Shown: positions 11,668-23,385 of the stretch, in pieces
How positions within the stretch are numbered: the stretch's first letter is position 1
Layout: each line of letters opens with the position of its first letter
Assembly: GCA_941918925.1 (NCBI GenBank)
Contig: OW799236.1
Span: 105,602,562-105,666,561, forward strand
Direction: 5' to 3'
Length of the DNA: 64,000 nt
From: Phyto melanocephala
Taxonomy: Eukaryota; Arthropoda; Insecta; Diptera; Rhinophoridae
Program-made: the position numbers and the translations under genes
The notes under the pieces: generated by a model
Seen by the model: the letters and a program-made list of their open reading frames with translations, nothing else
The model's database searches: none
Told to the model about the DNA's origin: nothing

Positions 11668-12719
11668 TTCTATTTCAAAATAAAATTTAGGTACAGTTTT
11701 CATTAAACATAAAAATTTTTTATTCAAATAAATAATTGATCGATTTAAGATAATATTTTTACATTGTTTTGCTTCATTTTTATTCAAATAATAAATTTAA
11801 CTGAAAAAAAAAACAAATTTATCTTAAACCATCAATGCCAGTACTTATAATATAAAACCGATACAATCATAATATTGTTGACCTCTTACAAGTATAAAAT
11901 CAGCAATAACATCATAAAATCGGTCAAGAAAGTTGTGGTCATTTTAGCCGGACTATATTTCACACTACACAGTATTATTAAAAATTGTGTGTGCTCACTT
12001 TTAATGGCAATTATGTCAATAAGCAATAAGTATTGTGATTAAATATTTAACAGCTTAGGATTTAAAATAAAACAAGAAACAGCGAAAATTTTTAAAAATG
12101 TGTAAAATATTTTTTGTGGCGATAAATAAATAATCTTTAAATATTATTTCATGTAGATGTTACCCGCGACTGAAAATCCACACAACACTCTGCAAACTCA
12201 CCCCTGCTATTCAAGGGGCCGTTTTATCACAGCAAAGCGTCTTGGTATTTTTGCTAGTCCAGAGTATAGACGTGTTACCAACACCTCTGGTTGTAACCCA
12301 CAAGAATCCTGGACTTTGTAGTTACAGAGGTTTAAGGGACTCAAAAGCCGATGGAGCCTATAATTCTCATGATGGTTGTTGAGGCGCAGTATCGTAGACT
12401 TATGGCGGATGCATACACAATATGAGCAGTGACATTAATATTTTTACTGATGAGGTATAGGTGAATTCAAGACTTTAAAGAGGTGATGGAGAAACAGTTG
12501 TCGATGGATGGATGGATGGCTGGATGGATAGGCACACATTAATTTTAAATACTAAAGGACCATTTGGTTACAATGCTTCAAAATCTACAGTCGGCAAAGT
12601 GGAATCATTTTATAACAAAAACAAAAAAAACACCTGTACTGATGGTGCACTCTGTAATGAAAAGTATGCAGACTGATAATCATGAAATCACTATAGTTAG
12701 TCGATACTCCCCCAACATA
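11668..12719. other. Unassigned; locally less A+T-rich at 12150-12500
   Basis: Around 12150-12500 the base composition rises and there is a GATG/GATGGATGG simple repeat at about 12504-12530. Translations give no motif I trust; a phrase like NIFTD is not enough to call an RNase H domain. The rest is A/T-rich. Confidence 0.3.
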
Positions 12720-13066
12720 TATAGACTCGACTAAACTGTAGGTGAGCTCCAATTTGGGCATATATTTTCCAGCATTTTGTTCGGTATTTCAACAATAGCA
12801 GCTCTTTTTGTCTTCCAGAGCTCGAATAAGGACCAGCTTTTCCCTGTATACGATTAATTTCACAAATTCCTACAAATAAAAACTAAAGGGATCGAATCGC
12901 ATAATATTGTCGGCCAATGGACTGCTTTACAAGCATTAAGCATGTTACACAATGTTAAAACTAAGTTCTATTCTTTCATATTGGGCAAAACAAAACTCGG
13001 TAATCTTCATGCTGACTGTAACAAGAGTCTAACTATTCACAATAAAGACGAACTAACATAACGCGT
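12720..13066 (-). mobile_element. Mariner-like transposase, C-terminal part (split by insertion)
   Basis: On the minus strand about 12905-12720 reads HWPTILCDSIPLVFICRNL and later KMLENICPNW. These correspond to the W-P-P-R-S-C-D-L-T-P-L-D-F and E-M-L-E-R-V-C-Q-N-W blocks near the end of mariner-like transposases. The N-terminal part of the same family lies on the same strand at 15365-15610. The 2.3 kb between them is a family-1 element, so this is one old mariner split by an insertion. Bases 12911-13066 are not alignable, so the middle of the transposase is also lost. Confidence 0.72.
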
Positions 13067-13690
13067 TTTTATACCCGCCACCAAAAAAATGGTGAATATA
13101 CATTTTGTCATTCCGTTTGTAACACATCGAAATATCCATTTTAGACCCCATAAAGTATATATATTCTGAATCAGGGTTTGATTTGATGACGATCTAGCTA
13201 TGTCCGTCCGTCTGTCCGTCTGTCCGTCTGTTGAAAGCACGATAGAGGTCGCACCGAAAAAGCTAGGGGGCTCAAATTTTGCCAGAATCTTTCTTATAGA
13301 CAAGGTTTGTTTGGTATTGAAAATGGGCTAAATCGGAATATTAGGAAGAGAGTTATAGGTCGAAAAGCACGAGTAGGTCGAAAAAACCGTGTCCTTCGAA
13401 CATCGAATGAAATGGAATTGTGTCCAAACGCATTAACGTAGACTCATGAAACTTCGAATATATATTTCCTGAGTAAAAACAATATTTTTCCCCGAAAATT
13501 ATCTAAATCTATACATTAGGAGAGGAGTTATCGATCAAAATGTACGAAAATTTATACCGCACAGTGTATTTTTCGGTATATTTAAAAACAAAAACGTCAT
13601 AAAAGCAACAAAATTAGATGTATGACTCTGAAATTTTGCACACTTTGCTTTTTGGTGAGAGGCTTTTCTGTAACGGAAAATCAATGTGCC

Positions 13691-14600
13691 ACGCCCACTT
13701 TTGCGCCCACCTCCCATATAACGTTTTACTCAAAATTCATATAATTTCTCTATTAATAAAGATTTTGGAATAATGAAGGGCTATATTGAAACTCCTAAGT
13801 TGTACTCATTCGCAAAAATAACTTTGACACGCCTACTATAACGCCCACTTTTCACGTTATCTACCGTTAATGAAATTTAAAAGCTTATAAAACCGCCAAA
13901 ATTAGAGTTATGATGATAAAATTTGCTACGTATGTCCCCCTAGGTATTGTCATTACTGTGCCAGAAAATTAAGGTTCCACGCCCACTTTTACGCCCACCT
14001 CCCATATAACGTTTTAACTAAAATTCATATAATTTCTCTATTAATAAAGATTTTGGAATAACAAAGGGCTATATTGAAACACCTAAGTTGTACTCATTCG
14101 CAAAAATAACTTTGACACGCCTACTATAACGCCCACTTTTCACGTTATAAACCGTTAATGTAATTTAAAAGCTCATAAAACCGCCAAAATAAGAGGTATG
14201 ATGATCAAATTTGCTACGTATATCCCCCTCGGCATTGTCATTACTGTGCCAGAAAATTAAGGTGCCACGCCCACTTTTACGCCCACCTCCCATATAACGT
14301 TTTAACTAAAATTCATATAATTTCTCTATTAATAAAGATTTTGGAATAACAAAGGGCTATATTGAAACACAACAAGTTGTACTCATTCGCAAAAATAACT
14401 TTGACACGCCTACTATAACGCCCACTTTTCGAGTTATAAACCGTTAATGTAATTTAAAAGCTCATAAAACCGCCAAAATAAGAGGTATGATGATAAAATT
14501 TGCTACGTATATCCTTCTAATCAATGTTATTGTTGTGCCAAAAAGTTTAGGTGACACACCCACTTTAACGACTACCTCCCATATAACGGTTTATCTTAAA
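13691..14600 (+). repeat. 288-bp tandem repeats inside copy A (about four units)
   Basis: The word ACGCCCACTTT with the following C-C-C-A-C-C-T-C-C-C-A-T-A-T-A-A-C-G block recurs at 13691, 13979, 14267 and, diverged, 14556. The spacings are 288, 288 and 289 bp. Copy B has only two such blocks (17742 and 18030), again 288 bp apart. Confidence 0.9.
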
Positions 14601-14768
14601 TTCATATAATTTCTCTATTGACAAAGTTTTTGGGAAAATAAAGGACTATATTGAAATATCTAAGTTGTATTTATTAGTAGAAACTTTATTGACACTGCTA
14701 CTTTAATGCCCACTTTCATTGAAAGACTACATTTACAAAAGCATTTTAGTAGCATATCGAAGTTATAA

Positions 14769-15250
14769 AGGGTGGTTAAATTTTAAGGGCCGATGTTGAT
14801 TTTGAATAAAACACAAATTATTTAGGAAATTATTATCATTTCTTTTTTAATGATAATATTTGTATGGTTCAATTATGTATGGAACAAAATATCGGCCAAA
14901 TGGCCCTGCGACCTCAACGGCACACCTCGATCCGATAGTCCAAATTTTAAATAACATTGCTGATGCTCAATTGTTTGGCACGATGATGAGTCGAAGTTGA
15001 CTGTTTTTTTGCCACACTATCGTGATAAACAGCAATGCTTCTCATTTAACGAATTTAGAAGGCATTCATAGATTTCTAACATTTTATACAGACCTGGGGC
15101 CGAATTACGGCATTTGATATCGATCGAAATTTTACTCGAACGATCGAGTATGCTTTAGGTATATAGATTCTAGTAAGAGTTTTCAAATTTCGATCACGTT
15201 CGAGTGCCGTATTTCGGCCTCTGTTTTAAATTTTAAATTTAACCACCCTC
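14769..15250 (-). mobile_element. Mariner-type MITE inside family-1 copy A
   Basis: Bounded by AGGGTGGTTAAATTTTAAGG and its complement TTTAACCACCCT. The flanks allow a TA target duplication. The same MITE sits at the same place in copy B (18243-18856), and a solo copy lies at 61031-61531. The interior contains a broken N-terminal transposase segment on the minus strand. A foldback element (15098-15219) interrupts it here. Confidence 0.8.
15098..15219. mobile_element. Foldback element inserted in the MITE of copy A
   Basis: Palindrome of about 122 bp with ends GGCCGAATTACGGCA and TGCCGTATTTCGGCC. Copy B at 18567-18580 has the uninterrupted sequence CAGACCTGTTTT, which identifies the target. 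The flanks here are CCTG and TCTG. Confidence 0.8.
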
Positions 15251-15364
15251 TACAAAGAAAGCCATTAACAAAATAATAATTGTTGTGCTTTAAATGTACA
15301 CAAAATTGGTGGTGGGTATAAAAGATTCGGCACAGCCGAATATAGTGCTCTTACTTGTTCATTA

Positions 15365-15610
15365 TATTCTACTCGGTATGCATTCTTCGCATATAGGTTG
15401 TTGACTTAATGTCTTATAAAGTGAAACAGGTAAGACATTTGGTCATAACAGCTTGAACAGTCTGTTCGGTAAGTCAATATGAAGACCACTAAATGAACAT
15501 AATTTACGAAGCCTATTTCTCACGCAACTCGAATTTCTGCAATACAATCTAATTGTTTATAAGCAGTATCCATTTGCTAGTCTATTCGTATTGAAATAAC
15601 AAATCTGACT
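15365..15610 (-). mobile_element. Mariner-like transposase, N-terminal part (split by insertion)
   Basis: The minus strand reads CVRNRLRKLCSFSGLHIDLP, then after a frameshift EQTVQAVMTKCLTCFTL and DIKSTTYMRRMHTE. This is the helix-turn-helix region of mariner-like transposases (H-N-R-P-T-E-Q-T-V-R-A-V-M-T-K-F...M-R-R-V-R-T-E-E-N). The C-terminal part is at 12720-12910 on the same strand, on the other side of family-1 copy A. Confidence 0.75.
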
Positions 15611-17098
15611 GAACTTTTTTGACTTTGTCACATATCTTTTTGTTACACTAAAGCAATTTATACTTATAAACCAAATAAGAAAGAAAATCACAATTTATAT
15701 ATTTTTACGAATTTTAGCAGTAGATATATTTGGGCAGCAAAACTCTTTTTTTCATAAAACTTATTTATCGTAAATTTTTTATCGTTTTCAATATCTTTGA
15801 CAGTTTAGAGCATTAGGCTGCCTTTTGGGCGTAAATGGACTGGCCACCACAAAATATATTTGTGATAATACAAAAGCTCTTTCAGTTGATCTGAAATATT
15901 TATAATCATTCCGGTAGGACACTTGTCCTTGAGCGCATTATTTTATGTGTAAAAATTCCTATAAAACCTATTAAAGATGGGTGTGGGACTTCTTCTCGTA
16001 TTATAAACATCAGCATTAGCTCTTAATACCCTTTATGTGGTAGTGCAGGGTTTTAAAAAACAAACAAAAATAGATGAAACAAAAGAAATAAGAAAACATT
16101 TGTATCTTCCTCTTTATGTTCTATTTTCTTTTTAATGTACTTTTATACATGTGTTTCTATTTTTTTGTTCTCTCTTAATTATACTTGCATATGTCCAATT
16201 TTTTTATTATTGCCACTTTTGTACTACATGTTGTTGTTGTTTCCATTTTGGCACGAGTTGTTAATTGCAGTGTCATGATTTAAATTACTTTTGTTCTTGC
16301 TAATGATGATTATGATGATGGCTTTGTGCATTTTGTTATATTTTTTCTTCTTTTATATAAAGAAGTATGTTGTATTAGGATATTAATTGCTATTTTTTGC
16401 AAATTAATGTTGATTTTGTTGTTGTTTAGTTGTAACAATTTTATTTTTCGTATTTATGTTTAATGTTGCTTTATAGTTGTTGATAGTTATAATTGTTGTT
16501 TGTTTTCTTTCATTATTGCAATATAAAATTAAAAGTTGAAACCAAAGTTGAATCACGTAATAGTTTCAAATTATGGTAATAAATGTATTTTTAAGCGAAA
16601 TTAGTTATTATATTGTATGTATGTATGAATTTTTAAGGAGAAACAAATGCTGGTATAAATTAAGTTGCTGGCTTAAAAGATAAGCGAAAGGATTTTTAAT
16701 ATAGAATTTTTTGAATGTGAATGATATCCATAAAGTTAAAGAAAAAAGTATCTTAATAATTTCACTTTTTTTATTTAATTATTAGTTATGGAACTTTTTT
16801 TTCAAAAAATCAAAAAATTATTGGTTTTTAATAATTTTATTTCAAATCTATAGTTTAATAACAATTATTTTCATTAAAGAAATTCAAACTTACTCGTATC
16901 TAGTCTTCAATAAATTAAGTCAAACCCATCTTAAGTTGCTTATTGATTCTCGTATTCATAGATCCATAAAAATTTAAGAAAATTTACAAAGGATGCTTTA
17001 GAGGATTTTAATTAAATGAATTTATTATTATTATTTCATTCTGCTAGTCAAGCCTTTACGTTTGATTCCAATATTGAGGAAGTTGAGACGGGTACATT
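15611..17098. other. Unassigned A+T-rich stretch
   Basis: Contains TTGTTGTT-type simple sequence (16220-16510) and poly-T runs. I see no gene or named repeat. Confidence 0.4.
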
Positions 17099-19001
17099 TT
17101 TATACCCGCCACCAAAAAAATGGTGGGGGTATATTCATTTTGTCATTCCGTTTGTAACACATCGAAATATCCATTTTAGACCCCATAAAGTATATATATT
17201 CTGAATCAGGGTTTGATTTGATGACGATCTAGCTATGTCCATCCGTCTGTCCGTCTGTCCGTCTGTCCGTCTGTCCGTCTGTTGAAAGCACGATAGAGGT
17301 CGCACCGAAAAAGCTAAGGGGCTCAAATTTTGCCAGAATCTTTCTTATAGACAAGGTTTGTTTGGTATTGAAAATGGGCTAAATCGGAATATTAGGAAGA
17401 GAGTTATAGCTCGAAAAGCAAGAGTAGGTCGAAAAAACCGTGTCCTTCGAACATCGAATAAAATGGAATTGTATCCAAACACATTAACGTAGATTCATGA
17501 AACTCCGAATATATATTTTTTGAGTAAAAACAATATTTTTGCCCGAAAATTATTTAAATCTATGCATTAGGAGAGGAGTTATCGCTCAAAATGTACGAAA
17601 ATTTATATCGCACAGTGTATTTTTCGGTATATTTAAAAACAAAAACGTCATAAAAGCAACAAAATTGGATGTACGACTCTGAAATTTTGCACACTTTGCT
17701 TTTTGGTGAGGAACTTTTTTGCAACGGAAAATCAATGCGCCACGCCCACTTTTACGCCCACCTCCCATATAACGTATTACCTAAAATTCATATAATTTCT
17801 CTATTAATAAAGATTTTGGAATAATAAAGGACTATATTGAAATATCTAAGTTGTACTCATTAGCAAAAACAACTTTGACACGCCTACTATAACGCCCACT
17901 TTTCACGTTATCTACCGTTAATGAAATTTAAAAGCTCATAAAACCGAAAAAATTAGAGGTATTATGATAAAATTTGCTACATATATCCTTCTAATCAATG
18001 TAATTGTTGTGCCAAAAAGTTTAGGTGACACGCCCACTTTAACGCCTATCTCCCATATAACGGTTTATCTTAAATTCATGTAATTTCGCTATTGACAAAA
18101 TTTTTGGGAAAATAAAGGACTATATTGAAATATCTAAGTTGTGTTTATTAGCAGAAATTTTATTGACACGCCTACTTTAACGCCCACTCTCACTAAAATA
18201 CTAAATTTACGAAAACATTTTACTATCATATCGAAGTTATTAAGGGTGGTTAAATTTTAAGGGCCGATGTTGGTTTTAAATAAAACACAAATTATTTAAG
18301 AAATTATTTTCATTTCTTTTTGTAATTATAATATTGGTATGGTTCAATTAAGTGTGGAACAAAATATCGGTCAAATGGCAACAAAAATTGTCGCCACTCC
18401 TCTATCTGGTGGTCCAAATTTTTAATGACAATGTTGATGATCAATTGTTGGGCATGGTGATGCGTCGAGGTTTACTGCTATTTTGCCACACTATCGCAAA
18501 AAACAGCAATGGTTACCATTCAATGAACTAAGAAGTCCTTCACAGATTTTCTAACACTTTATACAGACCTGTTTTGCAGAAATTTAAATATTTTTTACAA
18601 TTCTCCTGATTGTGGACTAATTTGAACGATTATGTTGATCAAAAGAATTACGAAGTGCACAAAATGCATTTTGATTTTAACGCCCATTTTTATAAAAAAC
18701 CTGAATAACTTTAAAGCGTTGCTCATTTGCGTATCTTTCCACGGATCAAATTAAGTAAGTTTGAGATTGAGAAATGTCAAATAAAATGCAGAAAACAAAT
18801 TTAAAGACTAGGTGTAGTTCACCTACAACATGGGCCCTTAAAATTTAACCACCCTCTACAAAGAAAGTGATACATATTTTATTATAAAGAGATTATTCCA
18901 TAATGATTAACAAAATAATAAATATTGTGCTTTAAATGTACACAAAATTGAAGGTGGGTATTAAAGATTCGGCACAGCCGAATATAGTGCTCTTACTTGT
19001 T
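17099..19001 (+). mobile_element. Family-1 interspersed repeat, long copy B
   Basis: Same organisation as 13067-15359: a TATACCCGCCACC start, GTCC/GTCT repeats at 17238-17280, 288-bp units at 17742 and 18030, a mariner-type MITE (18243-18856), a TTCGGC-ACA-GCCGAA hairpin and a CTCTTACTTGTT end. It lacks two of the 288-bp units and the foldback insertion present in copy A. The open frames inside are shared with copy A only as sequence, not as proteins with motifs. Confidence 0.85.
18243..18856 (-). mobile_element. Mariner-type MITE inside family-1 copy B
   Basis: AGGGTGGTTAAATTTTAAGG at the left and CCTTAAAATTTAACCACCCT at the right, with TA on both sides. It is fuller than the one in copy A and retains the uninterrupted CAGACCTGTTTT site. 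Confidence 0.82.
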
Positions 19002-19640
19002 AATTACTAGATTTGACCCATATAGAAATTTAGTGGACAGCATTTTATTTTCTGGTACTCAGACTTTTTCTTTTTAACATTAACATTGCTCCTCTCATAT
19101 TTGAGGAATATTTGAGGAAAAACCGAGAAGCATTTTTGATACTATTTCAATATCTTAGTTAGTTTGTAAATGATTTAATGTTGTTTTTTTCAGCAACAGT
19201 TTTCGGAATTGCGGCTGTCTTCAGCATGAACAAAAATTAATACGATATTTATATGATATATGTATACACTTTTAACAATTATTTTTTAATAAACCTTGCC
19301 GAATATTGACTGTCTTGTCCAAAAGCTTTTTACAAATAGGTTTAAAGTCATCTGCTATCATACAAATAAAAACAAACGTGTCTACAAATTATCCTAGGGC
19401 TAAAGAATTTTAATTCTTAATGTAAAAATATGGAAAAAGAACAGAAGAACTTTTATTTGCTTATACCTTAAAATATGTAATAAGTTTAACAAATTTTATA
19501 AATTCATTGATTGTGCATTGAGCCTTGACGTAATTTAAAGAAAAATAATAATTTCTCTTAATTCATAATTGTTGTTATTTATTATATTGTTATACTTATT
19601 TAATTTATTTCTTTCCTTCCTTTTTAAACAATGATAAAGT
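19002..19640. other. Unassigned stretch
   Basis: A/T-rich; I see nothing in it. Confidence 0.4.
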
Positions 19641-19645
19641 CTATG

Positions 19646-19760
19646 GGCCGTATTCATAAAAAATATTTTAGTTTTATTGAAGGCTTATTTGACAAATTTC
19701 TCTACAACATCTGTCAAATAAGCCTTCAATAAACCTAAAATATTTTTTATTAATACGGCC
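19646..19760. mobile_element. Foldback MITE, family F1 (115 bp)
   Basis: GGCCGTATTCATAAAAAATA at the left and the complementary right arm ending AATACGGCC. It is flanked by a perfect 5-bp duplication CTATG (19641-19645, 19761-19765). It has the same length as the copy at 6059-6173. Confidence 0.92.
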
Positions 19761-19879
19761 CTATGTTTTTAATTAAATTGTGAGTTAGGCTTATTTCCCA
19801 TACACAAATTTATTAATAAACAATTTTATGGGGCAATTGCGCTGGATTTCAATAGAATTTATTCGATGGAATTCATTCC

Positions 19880-20056
19880 CGGATATTTGGGATTCTAAAA
19901 GTATACACACGGACAGGTGGACATTGCCTAATCGACTCGACATAAACTTTCAGATAAAATATATTTTATGGGGTCTTTATAAAAATGATTATCAAAGAAA
20001 TTACAAAAGTAATGACAAAGTTTAAGTACCCTTGGCACCATAGATGAAGGGTATAA
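19880..20056 (-). repeat. Family-1 fragment
   Basis: TACACACGGACAGGTGGACA, then TATGGGGTC, AATGACAAAG and TACCCTT...GAAGGGTATAAA in the order seen on the minus-orientation copies (for example 55230-55396). Only the TATACCC end is left. Confidence 0.65.
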
Positions 20057-21350
20057 AAATCCAAATGCCATCACAATCATCATGCCACTGGAAAGAACCC
20101 AATAATTTTCGTATTCAAAAAATCTTGCATTCTATCACAAAAAACAAAAACATTGTTTTTTTTTTAGTTTCTATTTTTATCAAATGTAATTCTGTTTTTA
20201 ACATTTTGAAGTAAACAAGTAAAGTAAAAAGAGCAAAAGGAAAAAAATTTAAAACTTTACGGTTAAATAACTCGCAAACAAAAATGTACGTTTGGCGCTT
20301 AAATGTCACATCTCATGTATTTTCAAGTGAGCTATTCAAAAACCAGCAACGACATAGAAACACCAATACCAAGTCAAGTAAAAAACAAAACAGCAAAAGA
20401 TCTAAAATACACACATGGCCTTATCCCCGAAATTTCATAGGTAAGATAAAAGTAGTTTTCTGTCCTTTGATCACTATTCGAGTAAAGCTTCTTCGCCAAT
20501 AACTTTTCAAATACTCCTCATACACATACCCAATTCTAAGTACTTGTGCATAGTCTACATTACAGTTTCGTGTTTAATGGCAATAATGGAGCCACGAGCG
20601 TTAGTTTTGTATGAAATCCCATTTCTATATGAGTCTGAGTTTCTCTTCATATCCAATACATACATACATATGTATCTGTGTTTATAGACACAACCAGAAT
20701 CATCATGAATTTGTGAAAACATATATATTGTATCCATATATGTTACACTACATACGCATATATGCCTTTGTGTATGTGTGTTTGTGTCATTGCCTGTTCG
20801 TTTGCTTGTTCATTTCGTATGTTTGTTTGTTGTTTATTTATTTGCTTAGCCATTATTGCGTACATAGAAGCTACATAAATATTTCAGACAAATATGCTGA
20901 TACTAGAAACAGACACGCTAACACATAAATATAATACACAGACACACATGCACACATAAAAAGTCGCTAAAATTTTAGAAGAATTCTACTCTATTTTCCC
21001 TGTTCTCCCATCACGAGTGTTTATAATCTGTAAGTTTGTATGTGTAAGTTGTATTTGTGTATGAAAGATTCTTATTTGTATGTCGGTATCTTTGGTTATG
21101 TTTTTAAGAAAATACCGTGGGTGTCTGATGATTTTAACATGTATTACCATAAAAGGTGCACAATTCTATATAATTGACTTTTAGTGCGTTTCCACTGCAA
21201 CTGAAACAAGTTGTTTTAAGAAAAATCTTTGAAAGTGTTCCCACAATGTTGTAGGTATTTTCGAGATCTAACTTGAAATACGATTGATTTCAAAAATTCA
21301 AGGATATTAGTGACAACATGGATTTTATTGTCAAAATATATGTATGTATA
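20057..21350. other. Simple-sequence-rich stretch
   Basis: Contains ATACATACATAC, TTTGTTTG and CACACA-type low-complexity DNA (20650-20960). The open frames here (for example 20611-20928) are translations of this simple sequence and are not genes. Confidence 0.5.
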
Positions 21351-22008
21351 TCTATATAAGTATATAAAAATCAATGTATGTTTGTATGTTTGTTTGTGCT
21401 TTATAGACGGTTAAACGGCTGGACCGATTTCCTTGAAATTTTCACAGAATCTTTATGTATGTCTGAAAGGAACTATAGGCTATACTTTGGTTTGAAATTG
21501 TAAGTGCGTGGGGTGCCACGCCCTATTAAAGAATAAGTATTAAATATTATATAACACGAAAGTTAATGTAGCTATAGTCTTCAAATTAAGTACGGTAAAC
21601 TTTGACATCCACACAAACAATTGGGTTAAAAATGTGCGGACTTTCAATAGTAGGCGTGGCCACATGAATTAAATATTTGTAAAACGATATCGATTAGAGT
21701 ACTAAAATTTTGCAAGAGCAACTTTGACACCCAAATAAACATTTCTGGAAAAAATGGGTACATTAGAAATAGTGGGCGTGGCAACTCCCATAGCAATTGA
21801 ATACTAAAAATCGAATATTTGGGAAGCGATAACAGTTAGAGTACCCAAATTTTTCAAGAGACACTTTAACGTCTATATGATTATTTGAATAAGAAATGGT
21901 TAATTTAGTAATAGTAGGCGTGGCACTTGCAAAATAAATATATTTTTAAACTACAAAATTTTTATTTTATTACGATGAGGGTGGCGAAGCACACCGGGTA
22001 TTAGCTAG
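21351..22008 (+). mobile_element. Non-autonomous Helitron, ACACCGGG-type
   Basis: Starts TCTATATAAGTATATAAAAA and ends AGCACACCGGGTATTAGCTAG, within an A^T target (A at 21350, T at 22009). It has no terminal inverted repeats. Inside, GCGTGGC blocks recur (about 21510, 21652, 21776, 21917), a tandem organisation like that of the other Helitrons here. No Rep/helicase coding. Confidence 0.85.
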
Positions 22009-22945
22009 TATTAAATATATAATATACTTACATATATAAATCACACAATAAATACTATTAATTAAAAAAAAAAAACAAATAAAACATAAATTAAAAATAA
22101 ACATTTGACTCAAATAAAACTTAGCAGATGAACTGTTGCAACTTTATTATAAACGACTTGAAAATATAACATATAACATCCCAGCAAAATAAAGCTTGCA
22201 AAAGAAGCTGTGAATGCGTGAGTTCAACCCATGATTAAGCTCAATTTAGGTGAAACATGCATGATTTTAAGATTAATTTGTCATGGGAGAGCATGTGTTT
22301 ATACCTTAACCTTTAACCCACAAATTGGCACAAATTGCCACCTGATCTTGGCTAGAACCGCTAATATTTACAATGGAAATTTGTAATAGGGTTTTAAACC
22401 TCTAAAATAAAACCACAAAAATTTAATAAATTATATGTTTATTTCGTCAAATAACTTAAAAAGAATCCATTTCGACTGACAAAATTTTTAAGGTTAATAT
22501 GACTAGAAAATTTTTTTTAATATTTCAATTAAAATAATCGCAATTTGAATGGTAAATACAAAAAAGACTTGTTTGTTTAATTTGCCTTAGATTAGTTGCT
22601 TCATTAAGAGAAGCTTATATTCCTGATCAGCTTGTAAAGTTGGATGTTATGTGCTTATCTTTGCAAGGGTCAATAATTTGCTCTGAAAGTTGACATTTAA
22701 ACTATATTCTTGCACCTCTCTTTTTCAAAGACATATTTTCATTGAATGTAATATAACTTGCTAAAGCCAAAAGTCTAGCAATTTGTTCGATGCTTTATTG
22801 TATAGCTTGTAAGCATTTGATACATCACATATACACCTGATTTTGTTTTACCTTAGATTGTTTTTCTTACTCCAGAGACAGACAGACAGACAGACAGACA
22901 GATAGATAGATAGACAGACAGAATGGAAGGTAGGTAATAAAAACA
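22009..22945. other. Unassigned, with a GACA/GATA microsatellite
   Basis: A (GACA)n/(GATA)n run lies at 22876-22922. A CCCAGCAAAAT sequence near 22180 resembles the end of the MITE at 29386-29786 but no second end is found. Nothing else is recognised. Confidence 0.4.
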
Positions 22946-22949
22946 AACC

Positions 22950-23385
22950 GGCTTTATTTACCTTTGGGACGTAAGAAAATTATCCTTAAATCCAAATTCA
23001 CTAAAGAACACATCTCTACTTTGAGGATTTTCATTTCCAAAGGAAAGCATTTTATAATACTCCTAATAGTTCCAACAAATCCAAGTCCAATATCCATTAG
23101 CCTTTTGCATAATTCAAATGTGGTAAAAAAATTGTCAGCGACTATTGTTTTTCCAGAATCTTTATACCACATTGCAAGGCACATGAACTCATCTTCTGCT
23201 TTTTTCAGCTCTCTATTTACCTGGTTCTCTGGGTGTATATATATTTCCCTTCGAGGGAAATCTTAATACAGTATCTAGCTGGCTTAGAAGGCATATATTG
23301 CGTGAACTTCATTCTTCCTCTGAACGAAAAAGTTGTTCATCGACTGTTATGTTTTCGTATGGTTTCAAATAAGTTATAATTGTAA
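22950..23385 (-). mobile_element. piggyBac-type transposase fragment
   Basis: The minus strand reads YLKPYENITVDEQLF (about 23385-23325), then FTQYMPSK in a shifted frame, and then in the frame 23184-22954 KTIVADNFFTTFELCKRLMD followed by GFVGTIRS. These are the two successive Asp motifs of piggyBac transposases (V-D-E-Q-L and V-D-N-F-F-T-S) with the intervening Q-Y-M-P-S-K-P block. Both Asp residues are present, but frameshifts lie between them and neither the N-terminus nor the third Asp region is found. No TTAA-flanked ends could be assigned. Confidence 0.82.

Larger units (their letters stand above)
13067..15359 (+). mobile_element. Family-1 interspersed repeat, long copy A
   Basis: It starts TATACCCGCCACC and has, within the first 200 bp, CATTCCGTTTGTAACACATC, CCCCATAAAGTATATATATT and tandem GTCC/GTCT units (13201-13233). 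It ends with a hairpin (TTCGGC-ACA-GCCGAA) and CTCTTACTTGTT. Between the ends are 288-bp tandem repeats (13691-14560) and a mariner-type MITE (14769-15250). It is closely similar to 17099-19001. The short open frames inside are not conserved proteins. The structure (no TIRs, terminal hairpin) would fit a non-autonomous rolling-circle element, but that is inference. Confidence 0.85.

Noticed and set aside
12150..12500. Possible RNase H / LINE remnant
   Set aside because: Only a short NIFTD-like phrase supports it; no second motif on either strand.
13037..13303. Open frames in family-1 repeats (13037-13303, 13535-13717, 17016-17326, 17586-17768, 26907-27310, 49342-49739)
   Set aside because: They translate repeat DNA, including GTCC/GTCT simple sequence, and frames differ between copies; no protein motif.
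20611..20928. 105-residue open frame
   Set aside because: Cys/Tyr/His-rich translation of CATA, TTTG and CACA simple sequence.
22876..22922. Regular GACA/GATA units as a possible CRISPR-like array
   Set aside because: Plain tetranucleotide microsatellite with no spacers; eukaryotic context.
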